Origin: Algoriphagus marinus
GTDB lineage: Bacteria > Bacteroidota > Bacteroidia > Cytophagales > Cyclobacteriaceae
Assembly (NCBI RefSeq): GCF_001936475.1
Contig: NZ_MSPQ01000017.1
Coordinates: forward strand, 1 to 64,000
Reading direction: 5' to 3'
Length of the DNA stretch: 64,000 nt
The notes under the pieces are model-generated. The model worked only from the letters and a program-made list of their open reading frames with translations, did no database searches and was not told the origin of the DNA. Of the stretch, positions 45,501 through 54,800 are shown one piece after another (the first letter of the stretch is position 1; each line of letters begins with the position of its first letter). The position numbers and the translations under genes were made by a program.

Positions 45501-47196
45501 CGGAGGAACCACCGCCATTCCCGAACTTGATGGACGCGGTCGCATTAGTGATGGATTGGTAAAAGTAAACTACCTGAATACTTCCTATACCTTAAACGGA
45601 AGCATACTCTTCAAACCAACCCAAATCAGCTTACAAGAAGTCAGCTTACGAGATGAATTCAATAATATCGCAACTCTACAGGGAGGGCTGAACCATAAAG
45701 GGTTCCGGAATATTGTGCTAGATATAAGTTCCAGACTTACAGATTTTCACATTCTCAATACTACTGAGAAAAACTCGGATACATTCTATGGCTCAGCATT
45801 CGTGACAGGTACCGTGGATGTAAAAGGTACTACCTCTAACCTTGACATCAATGCAAATGCTGTCAGCAAGCCAAATACCCGTATTTATATTCCTTTGGGA
45901 AGTAGTTCTTCTCAAAGTCAGGAGGACTTTATTAACCTCATCAATATTCAAGACACAGTCCGAATTCAGAAAATCGCAGAAGATATCAATCGGTTAGACA
46001 TTGAGAATATTCGAATGAACTTTGTCTTGGATATTAATCCAGATGCTTATGCTGAAATCATAATTGATCCGAAAACTGGTGAAGGCATTAGCGGTAGAGG
46101 ATCTGGAGTACTGACTATGAATATCGATACTCAGGGCAATTTCAGTCTTACAGGTACTTATGAGATTTCAGAGGGAGAGTATAATTTCTCACTTTATAAT
46201 GTGGTGAAGAAAAAATTCACAATTAGGCCTGGGGGAAGAATTACTTGGTATGGAGATCCTTATCAAGGCATTATGAATCTAACTGCAGAGTATACTGAAA
46301 ATGTCTCCATACAGCCACTGCTCGCCTCCTCATCTGTCACAGATAACGAAACCACCTCGAGTAGACGATACCCCGTAGATGTAATCATGAACTTGAATGG
46401 AGAATTACTTTCTCCTGATATCACTTTCGGCTTTGATTTCTCTGAGTTCCCTCCGAGCGGAGATGTACAAACAACCATCTCTGCATTCCAAAACCGAATT
46501 GCTAACGATGAGCAAGAAATGAATCGGCAGGTATTCTCAGTTATTATGACCCGTGGTTTTTCGCCAGAGGGTCAGTTTAGCGGCACATCCACGATCACTT
46601 CCAGCTTGGGTCAATTACTTTCTTCCCAACTGAACAATTTTCTTGGACAGGTGGACAAAAACTTGGAGGTCAATTTTGATCTTGCCTCATTGGATCAGAG
46701 TACGTTAGAGACCTTCCAGCTAAGTGTAGCTTACACGTTTCTCGATGGCAGGCTACGCGTTTCTAGAGACGGGGGATTTACAGATAATCGAGGAAACGCT
46801 CAAGCGGCATCCATTATAGGGGACTGGCAGGCAGAATACCTGCTTACAGAAGATGGAGTTTATCGCATCAGGATTTTCAACCGAAACAATTTCAATACCT
46901 TCACCTCGCTTTCGCTCTCTAAAAATGTTGCGACTTATGGTGTTTCTTTATCCCAGAATATTTCTTTCAATTCTTTTTCAGAGCTTTTCAAAAAAATCAC
47001 ACAAGGAAAACAGGAGAGACTTCGAATCAACGATACCGATGACTTCTTGAGGTATAATTATGAAAATGGGGAAAAATGGAATCCAATTGATTTGGAACCG
47101 ATCGAAAATCGGATGGATTCCCTTAACCGGATTCCTCCACCACCAATAGCAAAACCCGACTCTCTATCAAGAAAGAAAAACTTGAAACAATTCTGA
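42568..47196 (+). CDS. tamB: TamB-like translocation/assembly module protein
   Basis: The 1542-residue protein has an N-terminal membrane anchor (VIAWTIFSLVMLLISIALCL, about 17-36). Long AsmA/TamB-type beta-taco repeats follow (recurrent Leu-x-Gly-x-Ile and VEIT/VRIE strands). The C-terminal DUF490 domain of about 400 residues contains GGRITWYGDPYQGIMNLTAE and RGFSPEGQF. It likely bridges inner and outer membranes for lipid transport or barrel assembly. The first in-frame start is TTG at 42568; the next ATG (residue 27) would cut into the membrane helix, so TTG is preferred. It overlaps the tsaD start by one base. Confidence 0.9.
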   Translation: MEKNSKVTDFLHKAFRVIAWTIFSLVMLLISIALCLQLTSVQNWAIDRLTNFLNNNSEFHTEIGRIKLNWWDSIELKGVEITDHRDSTMISADAIIADFQITTLLPPGFPSLDYVRIEAAKIHLLTHSGDSSMNINRWIDELNNRFGGGAAGGGTRFEIGGVELRRSEFFLVDYNTEPITDGLDYNRLRFKEITANAQNFRINGDEIGIDIKILTGIESSSDFQIQELKTNFVYASEFMEFDQLSLKTKNSYLKDYLRFQYASPASLSNFIDDVVIIANLEESKLDLRDLKLFAPSLPNINDEIFLSGKITGPISDIKSNEFLIRFGAKTAIFGTFELDGLPDIKNTYINLSLKNSTILARDLAPYLPADIEKEINKFNNIRITADFIGYLNRFTTNGEFKTSIGDISGRINYDLINELPSIVSKISVDNLDLGIISENRDLLQKISLSGNVNANGNTLENLLLDIDAQISQIGIKNYNYTGINTDATYGLDLFKGNLSIADPNLKLTATGEANLKGANDSIRLNLNIDTALVSNLNLSSKLNFISGNLNIDSRGIKIDDIQGIAKVQNLKIGYEDRFLDIGDFFFQSLFAGGTRTLSLNSDYIVAAASGQFNLEQMGSDLQILFDQYASIILNEEQPIADLEKNFSETYNLDLNLKLIDMNPIIQLFQPDWSLSKNTILEGAFYQTPENTIFNLFTSIDTLSYQGKTAFATNIDFNTSKLINSEDILASFYVFSKKQQLTNTLEFTDLGFEGIWNENQMELDFSLDQDSTQSAARINATAQFSTENTKLTFAPSSLKVLNQVWQFDSENLITVVPGKLTFENVKVLSEDQFIAIEGKIGESPDDQLNLSIHNVNIDLLNTLLPQDFGGQANGIMTFEQLYADPLISGNLTLDDFSINKFPIGNLEADLNMGPEEILISLTNTLNGAKSIDIDGSIGLAEQDLDMNARLTEANLVIFEPFLSNYISELGGTVTGNIKIGGTTAIPELDGRGRISDGLVKVNYLNTSYTLNGSILFKPTQISLQEVSLRDEFNNIATLQGGLNHKGFRNIVLDISSRLTDFHILNTTEKNSDTFYGSAFVTGTVDVKGTTSNLDINANAVSKPNTRIYIPLGSSSSQSQEDFINLINIQDTVRIQKIAEDINRLDIENIRMNFVLDINPDAYAEIIIDPKTGEGISGRGSGVLTMNIDTQGNFSLTGTYEISEGEYNFSLYNVVKKKFTIRPGGRITWYGDPYQGIMNLTAEYTENVSIQPLLASSSVTDNETTSSRRYPVDVIMNLNGELLSPDITFGFDFSEFPPSGDVQTTISAFQNRIANDEQEMNRQVFSVIMTRGFSPEGQFSGTSTITSSLGQLLSSQLNNFLGQVDKNLEVNFDLASLDQSTLETFQLSVAYTFLDGRLRVSRDGGFTDNRGNAQAASIIGDWQAEYLLTEDGVYRIRIFNRNNFNTFTSLSLSKNVATYGVSLSQNISFNSFSELFKKITQGKQERLRINDTDDFLRYNYENGEKWNPIDLEPIENRMDSLNRIPPPPIAKPDSLSRKKNLKQF

Positions 47197-47225
47197 TGAT
47201 TTCATCTTTTTTATAAAAAAAGTCA

Positions 47226-48524
47226 ATGCAAAAAATTACACTATTCTGGTTTAGAAGAGACTTGAGACTGGAAGACAATACAGGTCTTTTTTATGCCCTA
47301 CAGCAGGAGAATAATGTTCTTCCACTTTTTATTTTCGACAAAAATATTCTGGACAAACTGGAAGACAAAGCAGATGCTCGAGTAGAGTTTATCCATGATC
47401 AAATCAGAAATCTAAGCGAGAAGCTGAAATCAAAAGGCAGTTCCATTCTGGTGCGGTATGGTGATCCGGTAGAGGTTTATAAATCTTTGAGCAAAGAATA
47501 CGAGCTTCAAGCTGTTTACACCAATAGAGATTACGAACCCTATGCTAAAGAACGAGACCAAGCTGTAGATAAACTATTGGGAGAGAAAGGAATCCCATTC
47601 CTCACTTTCAAAGATCAAATGATCTATGAACCTGGAGAGATCTTCAACGGTTCTGGAGAATTTTACAAAGTTTTCACTCCATTTAGCAGGGTTTGGCTCA
47701 GCAAGTTTAAGGAGGATAAAATCGAGCCGCTTCCTTCACTTAATTGGAAGAATCTGTACCAATGTGATCCGATGCCAATTATTTCCCTGCAAGAAATGGC
47801 TTTTGAAAATACGGATATTATAATTCCATCAAATACTGCAGATGAAGAGCTAATCAGGCACTACGATCAAAATCGGAATTTCCCGGCAATTAAAGGTACC
47901 TCTCGGCTTGGGATCCATCTGAGATTTGGAACAATTTCGATCCGAAAACTTGCACTAAAAGCAGCCCAACTCAATGATACTTATTTAAACGAATTGATCT
48001 GGCGCGAATTCTACATGATGATTCTGGCATTCAATCCACAGGTAGTAGATCAAGCTTTTAAGCCAGCTTATGATCAGATTCCATGGAGAAATAACGAAGC
48101 GGAATTTGAGGCATGGTGCAAAGGTGAAACAGGATATCCTATTGTCGACGCTGGGATGCGGGAATTAAATACCACTGGATTCATGCACAATCGAGTGAGA
48201 ATGATCGTGGCTTCTTTTCTTACTAAACATTTATTGATCGATTGGAGATGGGGAGAAGCCTACTTTGCAAAAAAATTATTGGACTACGAATTGGCTTCCA
48301 ATAATGGAGGCTGGCAATGGGCTGCAGGTACCGGTACAGACGCTCAGCCCTATTTTCGGGTCTTTAACCCTGAGTCACAGACCGAGAAATTTGACAAAGA
48401 ACTTCGATACATCAAGCGATGGATTCCGGAATTTGGAAGCAATAAGTACCCAAAACCGATTGTAGATCATAAATTTGCAAGGCAGCGCGCAATCGACACC
48501 TATAAATCAGCACTTAACTCATGA
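47226..48524 (+). CDS. phrB: Deoxyribodipyrimidine photolyase
   Basis: The 432-residue protein begins ITLFWFRRDLRLEDNTGL, the photolyase antenna-domain start. The FAD domain has LIWREFYMMIL, GYPIVDAGMRELNTTGFMHN and NNGGWQWAAGTGTDAQPYFR. WWxxxTGxDAQPYFR-type sequence marks class I CPD photolyases. It repairs UV-induced cyclobutane dimers using blue light. The stop overlaps the start of the Smr gene by 4 bp (ATGA), and the tamB-like gene ends 29 bp upstream. Confidence 0.95.
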   Translation: MQKITLFWFRRDLRLEDNTGLFYALQQENNVLPLFIFDKNILDKLEDKADARVEFIHDQIRNLSEKLKSKGSSILVRYGDPVEVYKSLSKEYELQAVYTNRDYEPYAKERDQAVDKLLGEKGIPFLTFKDQMIYEPGEIFNGSGEFYKVFTPFSRVWLSKFKEDKIEPLPSLNWKNLYQCDPMPIISLQEMAFENTDIIIPSNTADEELIRHYDQNRNFPAIKGTSRLGIHLRFGTISIRKLALKAAQLNDTYLNELIWREFYMMILAFNPQVVDQAFKPAYDQIPWRNNEAEFEAWCKGETGYPIVDAGMRELNTTGFMHNRVRMIVASFLTKHLLIDWRWGEAYFAKKLLDYELASNNGGWQWAAGTGTDAQPYFRVFNPESQTEKFDKELRYIKRWIPEFGSNKYPKPIVDHKFARQRAIDTYKSALNS

Positions 48525-49471
48525 ATATCGGCGACCGAGTACGGCTTCTTCACGGAAATGAGGAAGGAATCATTCGAAAAATCAACTCCAGCGGAAGAAT
48601 CGAAGTAGAGATCGAGGATGGATTTATTATTCCTGTTTTAAAATACGAGTTGGTTTTGGTGCATGAGACTGAAAAAAAGCACTTTGGATCAAAACCATTG
48701 GAAGATTTGCCCGTGGAAACTCCAGTTCCGATTTCGGCCCCGAAGGATCAAGGGCTTTACCTCGCTTTTCTCCCGATAAATGACCAAAGTCTGAGCCTTT
48801 ATCTTATCAATGATAGCCATCAAGCTTATCTCGCACACGTATCTGAAGTATTTGGAAGCAATCACCGAACTCTTTTCGCGGATAAACTCCAAGCTGGCGA
48901 TGCCAAAAAATTCGATGATCGACTCTTAAAAGAAATGGATGAATGGCCCGCCTTTCTCCTTAGGTTTATTCCGATTCAGTCCAAATTGGAAAAAGCAATA
49001 CCTCCGTTTGAGCGCCAAATGCGAATGAAACCGACACAGTTTTTCAAGCATCTCAGCAAAGCTCCTCGATTGGATAAAAACACTTATCTATTTGCACTGG
49101 AGCAGACTACAAAGGAATTGGACATTCGCGCATTGAATGCTGACCTAAAGGAAATCGGAAGCAAATCAACTCCACTAGAAACCAAAAGACCTCCAAAATC
49201 TATCGACTTGCATATCGAACAATTGGTCTCTGATGCATCCAAAATGAGTAATTCCGAAATACTGAGAATACAGCTTGGCGTCTTCGAGAAAAACCTTGAT
49301 CAAGCGATTGCTTCCGGAATGGACCAAATCACATTTATTCACGGTGTCGGAAACGGAGTGCTTCGAAAAGAAATCCACAGCCGCCTGAGTCAAGTCCAAA
49401 ATATTAAGTACTTTCAGGATACACAAAAAGATAATTGGGGCTACGGTGCCACTCTTGTAAGAATCTCTTAA
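48521..49471 (+). CDS. DUF2027 and Smr domain protein
   Basis: The 316-residue protein starts with a small beta-barrel (MNIGDRVRLLHGNEEGIIRK), followed by the DUF2027 region with LAFLPINDQSLSLYLINDS. It ends in an Smr domain: SIDLHIEQLV (the DLH motif), ITFIHGVGNGVLRKEIHSRL and YGYG-like WGYGATLV. Smr domains nick or bind nucleic acids, and this architecture is peculiar to Bacteroidota. It is coupled to the photolyase gene by a 4-bp overlap, which hints at a role in DNA maintenance, but this is not proven. Confidence 0.92.
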   Translation: MNIGDRVRLLHGNEEGIIRKINSSGRIEVEIEDGFIIPVLKYELVLVHETEKKHFGSKPLEDLPVETPVPISAPKDQGLYLAFLPINDQSLSLYLINDSHQAYLAHVSEVFGSNHRTLFADKLQAGDAKKFDDRLLKEMDEWPAFLLRFIPIQSKLEKAIPPFERQMRMKPTQFFKHLSKAPRLDKNTYLFALEQTTKELDIRALNADLKEIGSKSTPLETKRPPKSIDLHIEQLVSDASKMSNSEILRIQLGVFEKNLDQAIASGMDQITFIHGVGNGVLRKEIHSRLSQVQNIKYFQDTQKDNWGYGATLVRIS

Positions 49472-49474
49472 TCC

Positions 49475-50308
49475 ATGCGAGGAACTCTTTCTCCAGTTTT
49501 CCAGGTATTTGAGCAGCAGTTTTTTGAGGCGAAAGATCTATTTCTGATTTTGAGTAAACAGATCAAGTCAAAAAAGGCAATTGCCCTTTCCGGGAAAATG
49601 ATTTTTTTGGAAATCTATGCAGAGCTTCTAGCCAAAGTACATTATCAAAAGGAAGGACTAGAGTTCGACATCTATTCCGATTTCAAAAAACTGAAAAAAA
49701 ATCTTCAAAAAATTCACCATTTTAAACTGGTGGAAAAAAGGCTTAACGAACAAGAACTTCGGTCTGGACTTGTCTATGCTGGCTACCGCGACTTTCTTGA
49801 TCGGCAAAAAAAACAGCTTTATATCCAAACCTTTGATATGGTAGTTAGCAGTACCTTGAAATCTTGGGAAGACTTCTACCTAAAATCAGAAAAGGCAAGT
49901 CGAGGCATCAAGCCACTGATGGTTAATACTGCTATCAATCAGATTATTCAAGAAGAACTGGAATATTTCACGATCGATGCCAAAGGTAAAATGGACAGCA
50001 TGGTATTACGTGATATTTTTGAAGGCTTACGCAAGATTATCATTTTTGAAAATCTGTTAATCCATCTGGGTTTTAATCCCATTTTTATCTCCTCTATCCA
50101 TATTGAAATCGAGGAATTAAAAGACAACCTCAAACCTTGGTACTCCAATCACCTTACGTTGCAATCCTTGTCTGGCTTTTTGGCTGAAAAACAGGATGTC
50201 TCCAAAAAGTATCTCAAATGGGCCAAGGATCTCAAAGAGGAAAAGAAAATGCTCTCGGTCCAAGCGGAGAACCAAGCTAAGTCTCTTTTCAGAAAAATCT
50301 TAAACTGA
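49475..50308 (+). CDS. Uncharacterised alpha-helical protein
   Basis: I do not recognise this 277-residue protein. It is almost wholly helical, rich in Lys and Glu, with no signal peptide, Cys pair or clear motif. The C-terminal pattern of evenly spaced charged helices recalls CHAD-like bundles, but the basic residues of CHAD are not convincing. It starts 3 bp after the Smr gene, so it is the last gene of the tamB-phrB-Smr run and probably co-regulated with it. Confidence 0.7.
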   Translation: MRGTLSPVFQVFEQQFFEAKDLFLILSKQIKSKKAIALSGKMIFLEIYAELLAKVHYQKEGLEFDIYSDFKKLKKNLQKIHHFKLVEKRLNEQELRSGLVYAGYRDFLDRQKKQLYIQTFDMVVSSTLKSWEDFYLKSEKASRGIKPLMVNTAINQIIQEELEYFTIDAKGKMDSMVLRDIFEGLRKIIIFENLLIHLGFNPIFISSIHIEIEELKDNLKPWYSNHLTLQSLSGFLAEKQDVSKKYLKWAKDLKEEKKMLSVQAENQAKSLFRKILN

Positions 50309-50330
50309 CTCAGCAGTCACTAGCCAATAA

Positions 50331-50359
50331 AAAAACCGTTCGCTAATCACGAACGGTTT
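50331..50359 (-). terminator. Intrinsic terminator of the transsulfuration gene
   Basis: A 10-bp perfect stem (50333-50342 with 50350-50359, AAACCGTTCG) with a 7-nt loop. On the minus strand the stem runs into about seven T. The plus-strand flank is weaker, so it mainly serves the minus-strand gene. Confidence 0.88.
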
Positions 50360-50381
50360 CATACTTATTTCTGGAAATTAT

Positions 50382-51527
50382 TTAGATTTTTCCCAATGCA
50401 TTTGCCAAATCCTTTTTCAAATCTTCAGCATCCTCCACTCCTACACTAAGACGGATCAAGGAGTCAACCAAGCCTACTTTTTCACGATCTTCTTTTGGAA
50501 TACTTGCATGAGTCATAGTTGCAGGATGTCCACAGAGCGATTCCACTCCACCAAGAGATTCTGCCAAAGCGAAAAGTTCAAAACTCCCCAATACCTTCTT
50601 GGCATCTTCCAAACGATTCCCTACCAAAGAAAAAGAAATCATTCCTCCAAAATCACGCATTTGCTTCTTAGCTATCTCATGGTTTGGATGATCTTCGAAT
50701 CCAGGCCAATAGACTTTAGCTACTTTAGGATGGTTTTTCAGATATGCTGCAATAGTTTTTCCATTTTGAGAATGACGTTCCATTCTTAAGTGAAGGGTTT
50801 TGATACCGCGAAGAACTAAGAAACAATCCTGAGGTCCTGGAACAGCACCACAAGCATTTTGAAGGAATACCAAACGGGAAGCAAGCTCATCATCATTCAC
50901 AATCAATGCTCCCATGACTACATCTGAGTGACCTCCAAGATATTTTGTCACCGAATGCATCACAATATCAGCCCCAAGATCCAAGGGGTTTTGAAGATAA
51001 GGTGAAGCAAAAGTATTGTCCACCGCCAAAAGCAAGTTATGCACTTTGCTGATTTTTGCCATTCCGTCGAGGTCAATGATATTCATCATCGGATTGGTTG
51101 GCGTTTCCACCCAAATCATCTTTGTATTAGCATTGATATAAGGCTCGACACCAGAAGGATCACTCATTGGCACAAAGTGAAATTTAATCCCATAGCGCTC
51201 AAAAACCTTTGTGAAAAGCCGATAAGTCCCTCCGTAAAGGTCATTCGTAGTGATAATCTCATCTCCAGGATTAAATAATTTAACAACTGCATCGATTGCG
51301 CCTAGGCCTGAAGAAAAGCAAATCCCATGTTTACCATTTTCAATTGCCGCCAAGTTATTTTGAAGAGCGGTTCGAGTAGGGTTATGAGTTCTTGAATATT
51401 CATATCCTAAGTTATTCCCCGGAGATTTCTGTACATAGGTGGAAGTTTGAAAGATCGGAGTCATGATCGCACCAGTAGAAGCATCTGGCTCGACACCAGC
51501 ATGAATGGCTTTAGTACCAAATTTCAT
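50382..51527 (-). CDS. metB: Cystathionine gamma-synthase/lyase family PLP enzyme
   Basis: The 381-residue protein has the full Cys/Met metabolism fold: YEYSRTHNPTRTAL, CFSSGLGAIDAV, VETPTNPMMNIIDL, AVDNTFASPYLQNPL and the PLP lysine Lys195 in HSVTKYLGGHSD. GVESLCGHPATMTHASI is the C-terminal signature. It either makes cystathionine from an activated homoserine and cysteine (MetB) or cleaves cystathionine; the two activities cannot be separated by reading. It is monocistronic with its own terminator. Confidence 0.93.
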   Translation of the reverse strand: MKFGTKAIHAGVEPDASTGAIMTPIFQTSTYVQKSPGNNLGYEYSRTHNPTRTALQNNLAAIENGKHGICFSSGLGAIDAVVKLFNPGDEIITTNDLYGGTYRLFTKVFERYGIKFHFVPMSDPSGVEPYINANTKMIWVETPTNPMMNIIDLDGMAKISKVHNLLLAVDNTFASPYLQNPLDLGADIVMHSVTKYLGGHSDVVMGALIVNDDELASRLVFLQNACGAVPGPQDCFLVLRGIKTLHLRMERHSQNGKTIAAYLKNHPKVAKVYWPGFEDHPNHEIAKKQMRDFGGMISFSLVGNRLEDAKKVLGSFELFALAESLGGVESLCGHPATMTHASIPKEDREKVGLVDSLIRLSVGVEDAEDLKKDLANALGKI

Positions 51528-51807
51528 TAGAATTGATTTTTAAGGTTATTTAAAGCTAGAGTTCTTGCTTTGGAGTTTTAAGCGGGTGTTAAAAGCAAGT
51601 CAACTCACCTATTAAGATCATAAGGATAAAAATCCTTTATTATTCAAAGATGACAAAAAAGGGAGGGATATTCAAAGATTTTAAAATGTTGGAAGTTAGC
51701 CTTTCTAAACTACCTCTCAGAAGAGTTGAGCGGCAAAGTAAAAGATGAATTCAAAATTCTCACACGATTATGTGCTTTGTTTACAATATCTGTAAATCAC
51801 TCTTTCC

Positions 51808-54800
51808 TTACCTAAGCAAATACATCTTCCCATATCCCTTTTTGAATGCCTTGTCACCAGCAGTCGGTCTATGCTCCATGAATTGGCCATTTTTCCGAAT
51901 AAGTACTCGATAGATATAAACTCCATTGGCAAGTTGGTCTCCATATTCATCCCTTCCATCCCAAGCATATTCGGTGATATTATTTCCGATTCGGATTGGT
52001 CCAAGTTCGTTTTGAAGAATCTCTCGTACCACTTTTCCAGTCACAGTCATAATCTGAATCTTAATTTCGTCAGGCACTTCCATCCCCGTCACTGTAAATA
52101 CAAATCTCACACTGGTACTGAATGGATTGGGATAGGGATAGAAATTGGTAATCTGAGACTCATTGACAACTTCAAACTGGATCTCATAAGGCTGCTGAGA
52201 ATCCTCATTAGTGATTCTCAAGGTATAAATCCCATCTTCCAATGGTCCTGGAATCAGTGAAACTTTAAAATCAGAATCCTCTGATGCAGGGGTCCATGTC
52301 AGATTAGGATTAGAAAAGTTGATTTTGGAGAAGTTGCAACTCTCACAGTTTTGCTTCAGAAAAATCTCCATTCCGAGTGTATCCTTTTTATAGATTAGAG
52401 TTTGATCATTTTTCAATAATGCTGTGATCAGCACATTTGGAGAGACAATGTCTCCATCCATAATGTAAACACCATCAAAATTCACATCCAGAAGCGAGGT
52501 CGAATTATCTCCTTCCACTATGAAATACGCCCCCATGTCCACTTGATTATTCCGGAAAGTCTGTTCCATTTGAATTCTTGGATTGGCAAAAATTTCCAAC
52601 TCATTTTCACCCACTTTGCCTATGGAATTAAATTCTATGGTAAAATCAAATGATTCGCCGGCTTTCAGAGCTGGGAATTTCTTTGAAAAGCTTTCTACCT
52701 TTCGGCTAGTCACATTTGTCAATTCCCAATCCACCTGAATCGAATCCAGGAAATTATATCTGGAGACATTTTTGAACTGCAATTCTACTCTTCCATTTTG
52801 CCCCTCCTTCAATGCTACTTGCTCCCGAGCTGACTTCAAGATCAAAGCGCCTTCCGGAACCCCGTCAAAATTCACTTGCCATTTGTCTAATTGCGAAGGG
52901 GCGGTAGAATTAGGATCATCCATCGAATAGCGCAATCGCAAATAAGGATACATATTAGGAGCAATGAAAGAAAGATCAACCTCCGAATCCAAAACTTGTG
53001 GAATCAAAACATCTTCTTCCCCATTCTCCTTGACACCGATAATATCAAACCGAGTGTTCTCTTCCTCATTGATCCAAGTTCTTGCATTGACATTTTGGAA
53101 AAAACGCTCCCAGTTGGAAGCAGGTCCCACTCTTGGTGTCAAAATAGTGCCTGAAGTAAGATATCCAGTTAGATCGGTATTAAAGGAAAGTGTCTGCTGA
53201 CGAGGTGGAGCTTCCAGATTTAAATTCCCCACGATCTCAATCGCCTCACCCGGTCGCATTCCTTTTCGACCGTAAAGAATATACGGATCACCATTTTTTA
53301 GAGCTCTTAATGTAGTTTCTGTCGCACCAAATTCTTTTAACTTCTCAATAGCTATGTCTGGCCAAGATTCGAAAGTGACGTTGCCCACAGAAAAAATCAC
53401 TACATAATCTCCCTGTTTCACATTATTTACATAATCAATTAAAATCGTCTGACCCGGAGTGGTAATCCAGGAATTTTGAATGCTTTGAATCATCTGTGGA
53501 ACACGACCGCAGGCTCTAGAATCAAGAATATCAAAACCTGGAACCGGAATCGCCAAGTATGGCAACAGGCTTTTCTGCTCGATCGCGACCAATCCTAAAG
53601 AACCATTTGGACAAAGTCTACTATTGGCATTGTTCACATTATCCAAAATCTGAGGAATCTGATTAAGATAAAATTGAGTGTTTCTAAAAGAAAGAGAATC
53701 TACCCCAGCACCCACTGTAAAAACCTCAACTCCAATTTTTTCTTCCAAATATTCCCATGATTTCTTTGCAGAATTGTATTCCAAATTTGTCAGCTGGCTT
53801 TTCTCCAATTGAGGTACTGTACGTTGAGTCCAACCGTTTGGAGCATTCGGGATTAAGGAGAACGAAGAGTTAGTCCAAGCATCTGTTTCACCCGGATTTG
53901 CTTCTTGAAATCTGGATCTCCAGTAAATCGTCAAACTATCACTTGTACTTGGGAGTGACACCAGCCATTCTGCAAGGCCTCTTGTGGTAATTCGAATCTC
54001 TTTCCGGAAAGCAGTATTAAAGGAGGCAGCACTATCCAACTGGAGAATAACCGTCCGATCCTCTATCGTTTTACCCGGAACTTGAGCCACTAAAGTCACC
54101 TCAGGTTGACTCACGATTCCGAAATCAGAGGGAGCTAAATTTAAAGTACCACTTAGAGGAATAAACTTGGTATAGCTAACTGCATTGTTTGCAAATGTCA
54201 TTTCCTCCACTTCCTTTTCAGGGTTGACTTCTAGAAAAAAGATGTTTTCCCCTGCCGAATTCAAGCCATTGTTTGGAATGCTGAATTGAAGCGTATCTGC
54301 ACGGGAGATGTATGGGATTCTCACCTCAGGATATGGAATCGAGGTTCCGTCAGGAAGCTGGCGGCTGATTTTATAAGAAATGGAATCCAAATCCACTCGG
54401 CCGATATTTCGAACTATAAATGATAATTTCAAACTATCTGAAAGCACAGACAATGGATCATCATCAAAACTATCTACAAAAACTTCTGTAGCATTCAGGC
54501 TATAATCTGCTTTGTCTGCCGGGAAAATCCGTAATCCAGGATCTCCAAACGTAATCATTTGCTCCATATGGGAGACATTCAGAGCTCCAGTACCAAAACG
54601 GTCAATATATTTCTTCTCTGCTTCCTTTTTCACTTCACCAAGTGTGCGATAGATCAAGGTGCTATCCGCAAAAGCAGTCTGATAAAAAATCTCAGAGTAT
54701 CTTCTCAGATAAACATCCACGCCTATAGCAGAATTGGCAATCACGGCTGCCGCTCCCTTTTGTGGAGTAATCACCCAATCTTCTCCTTGGGAATAAGCTG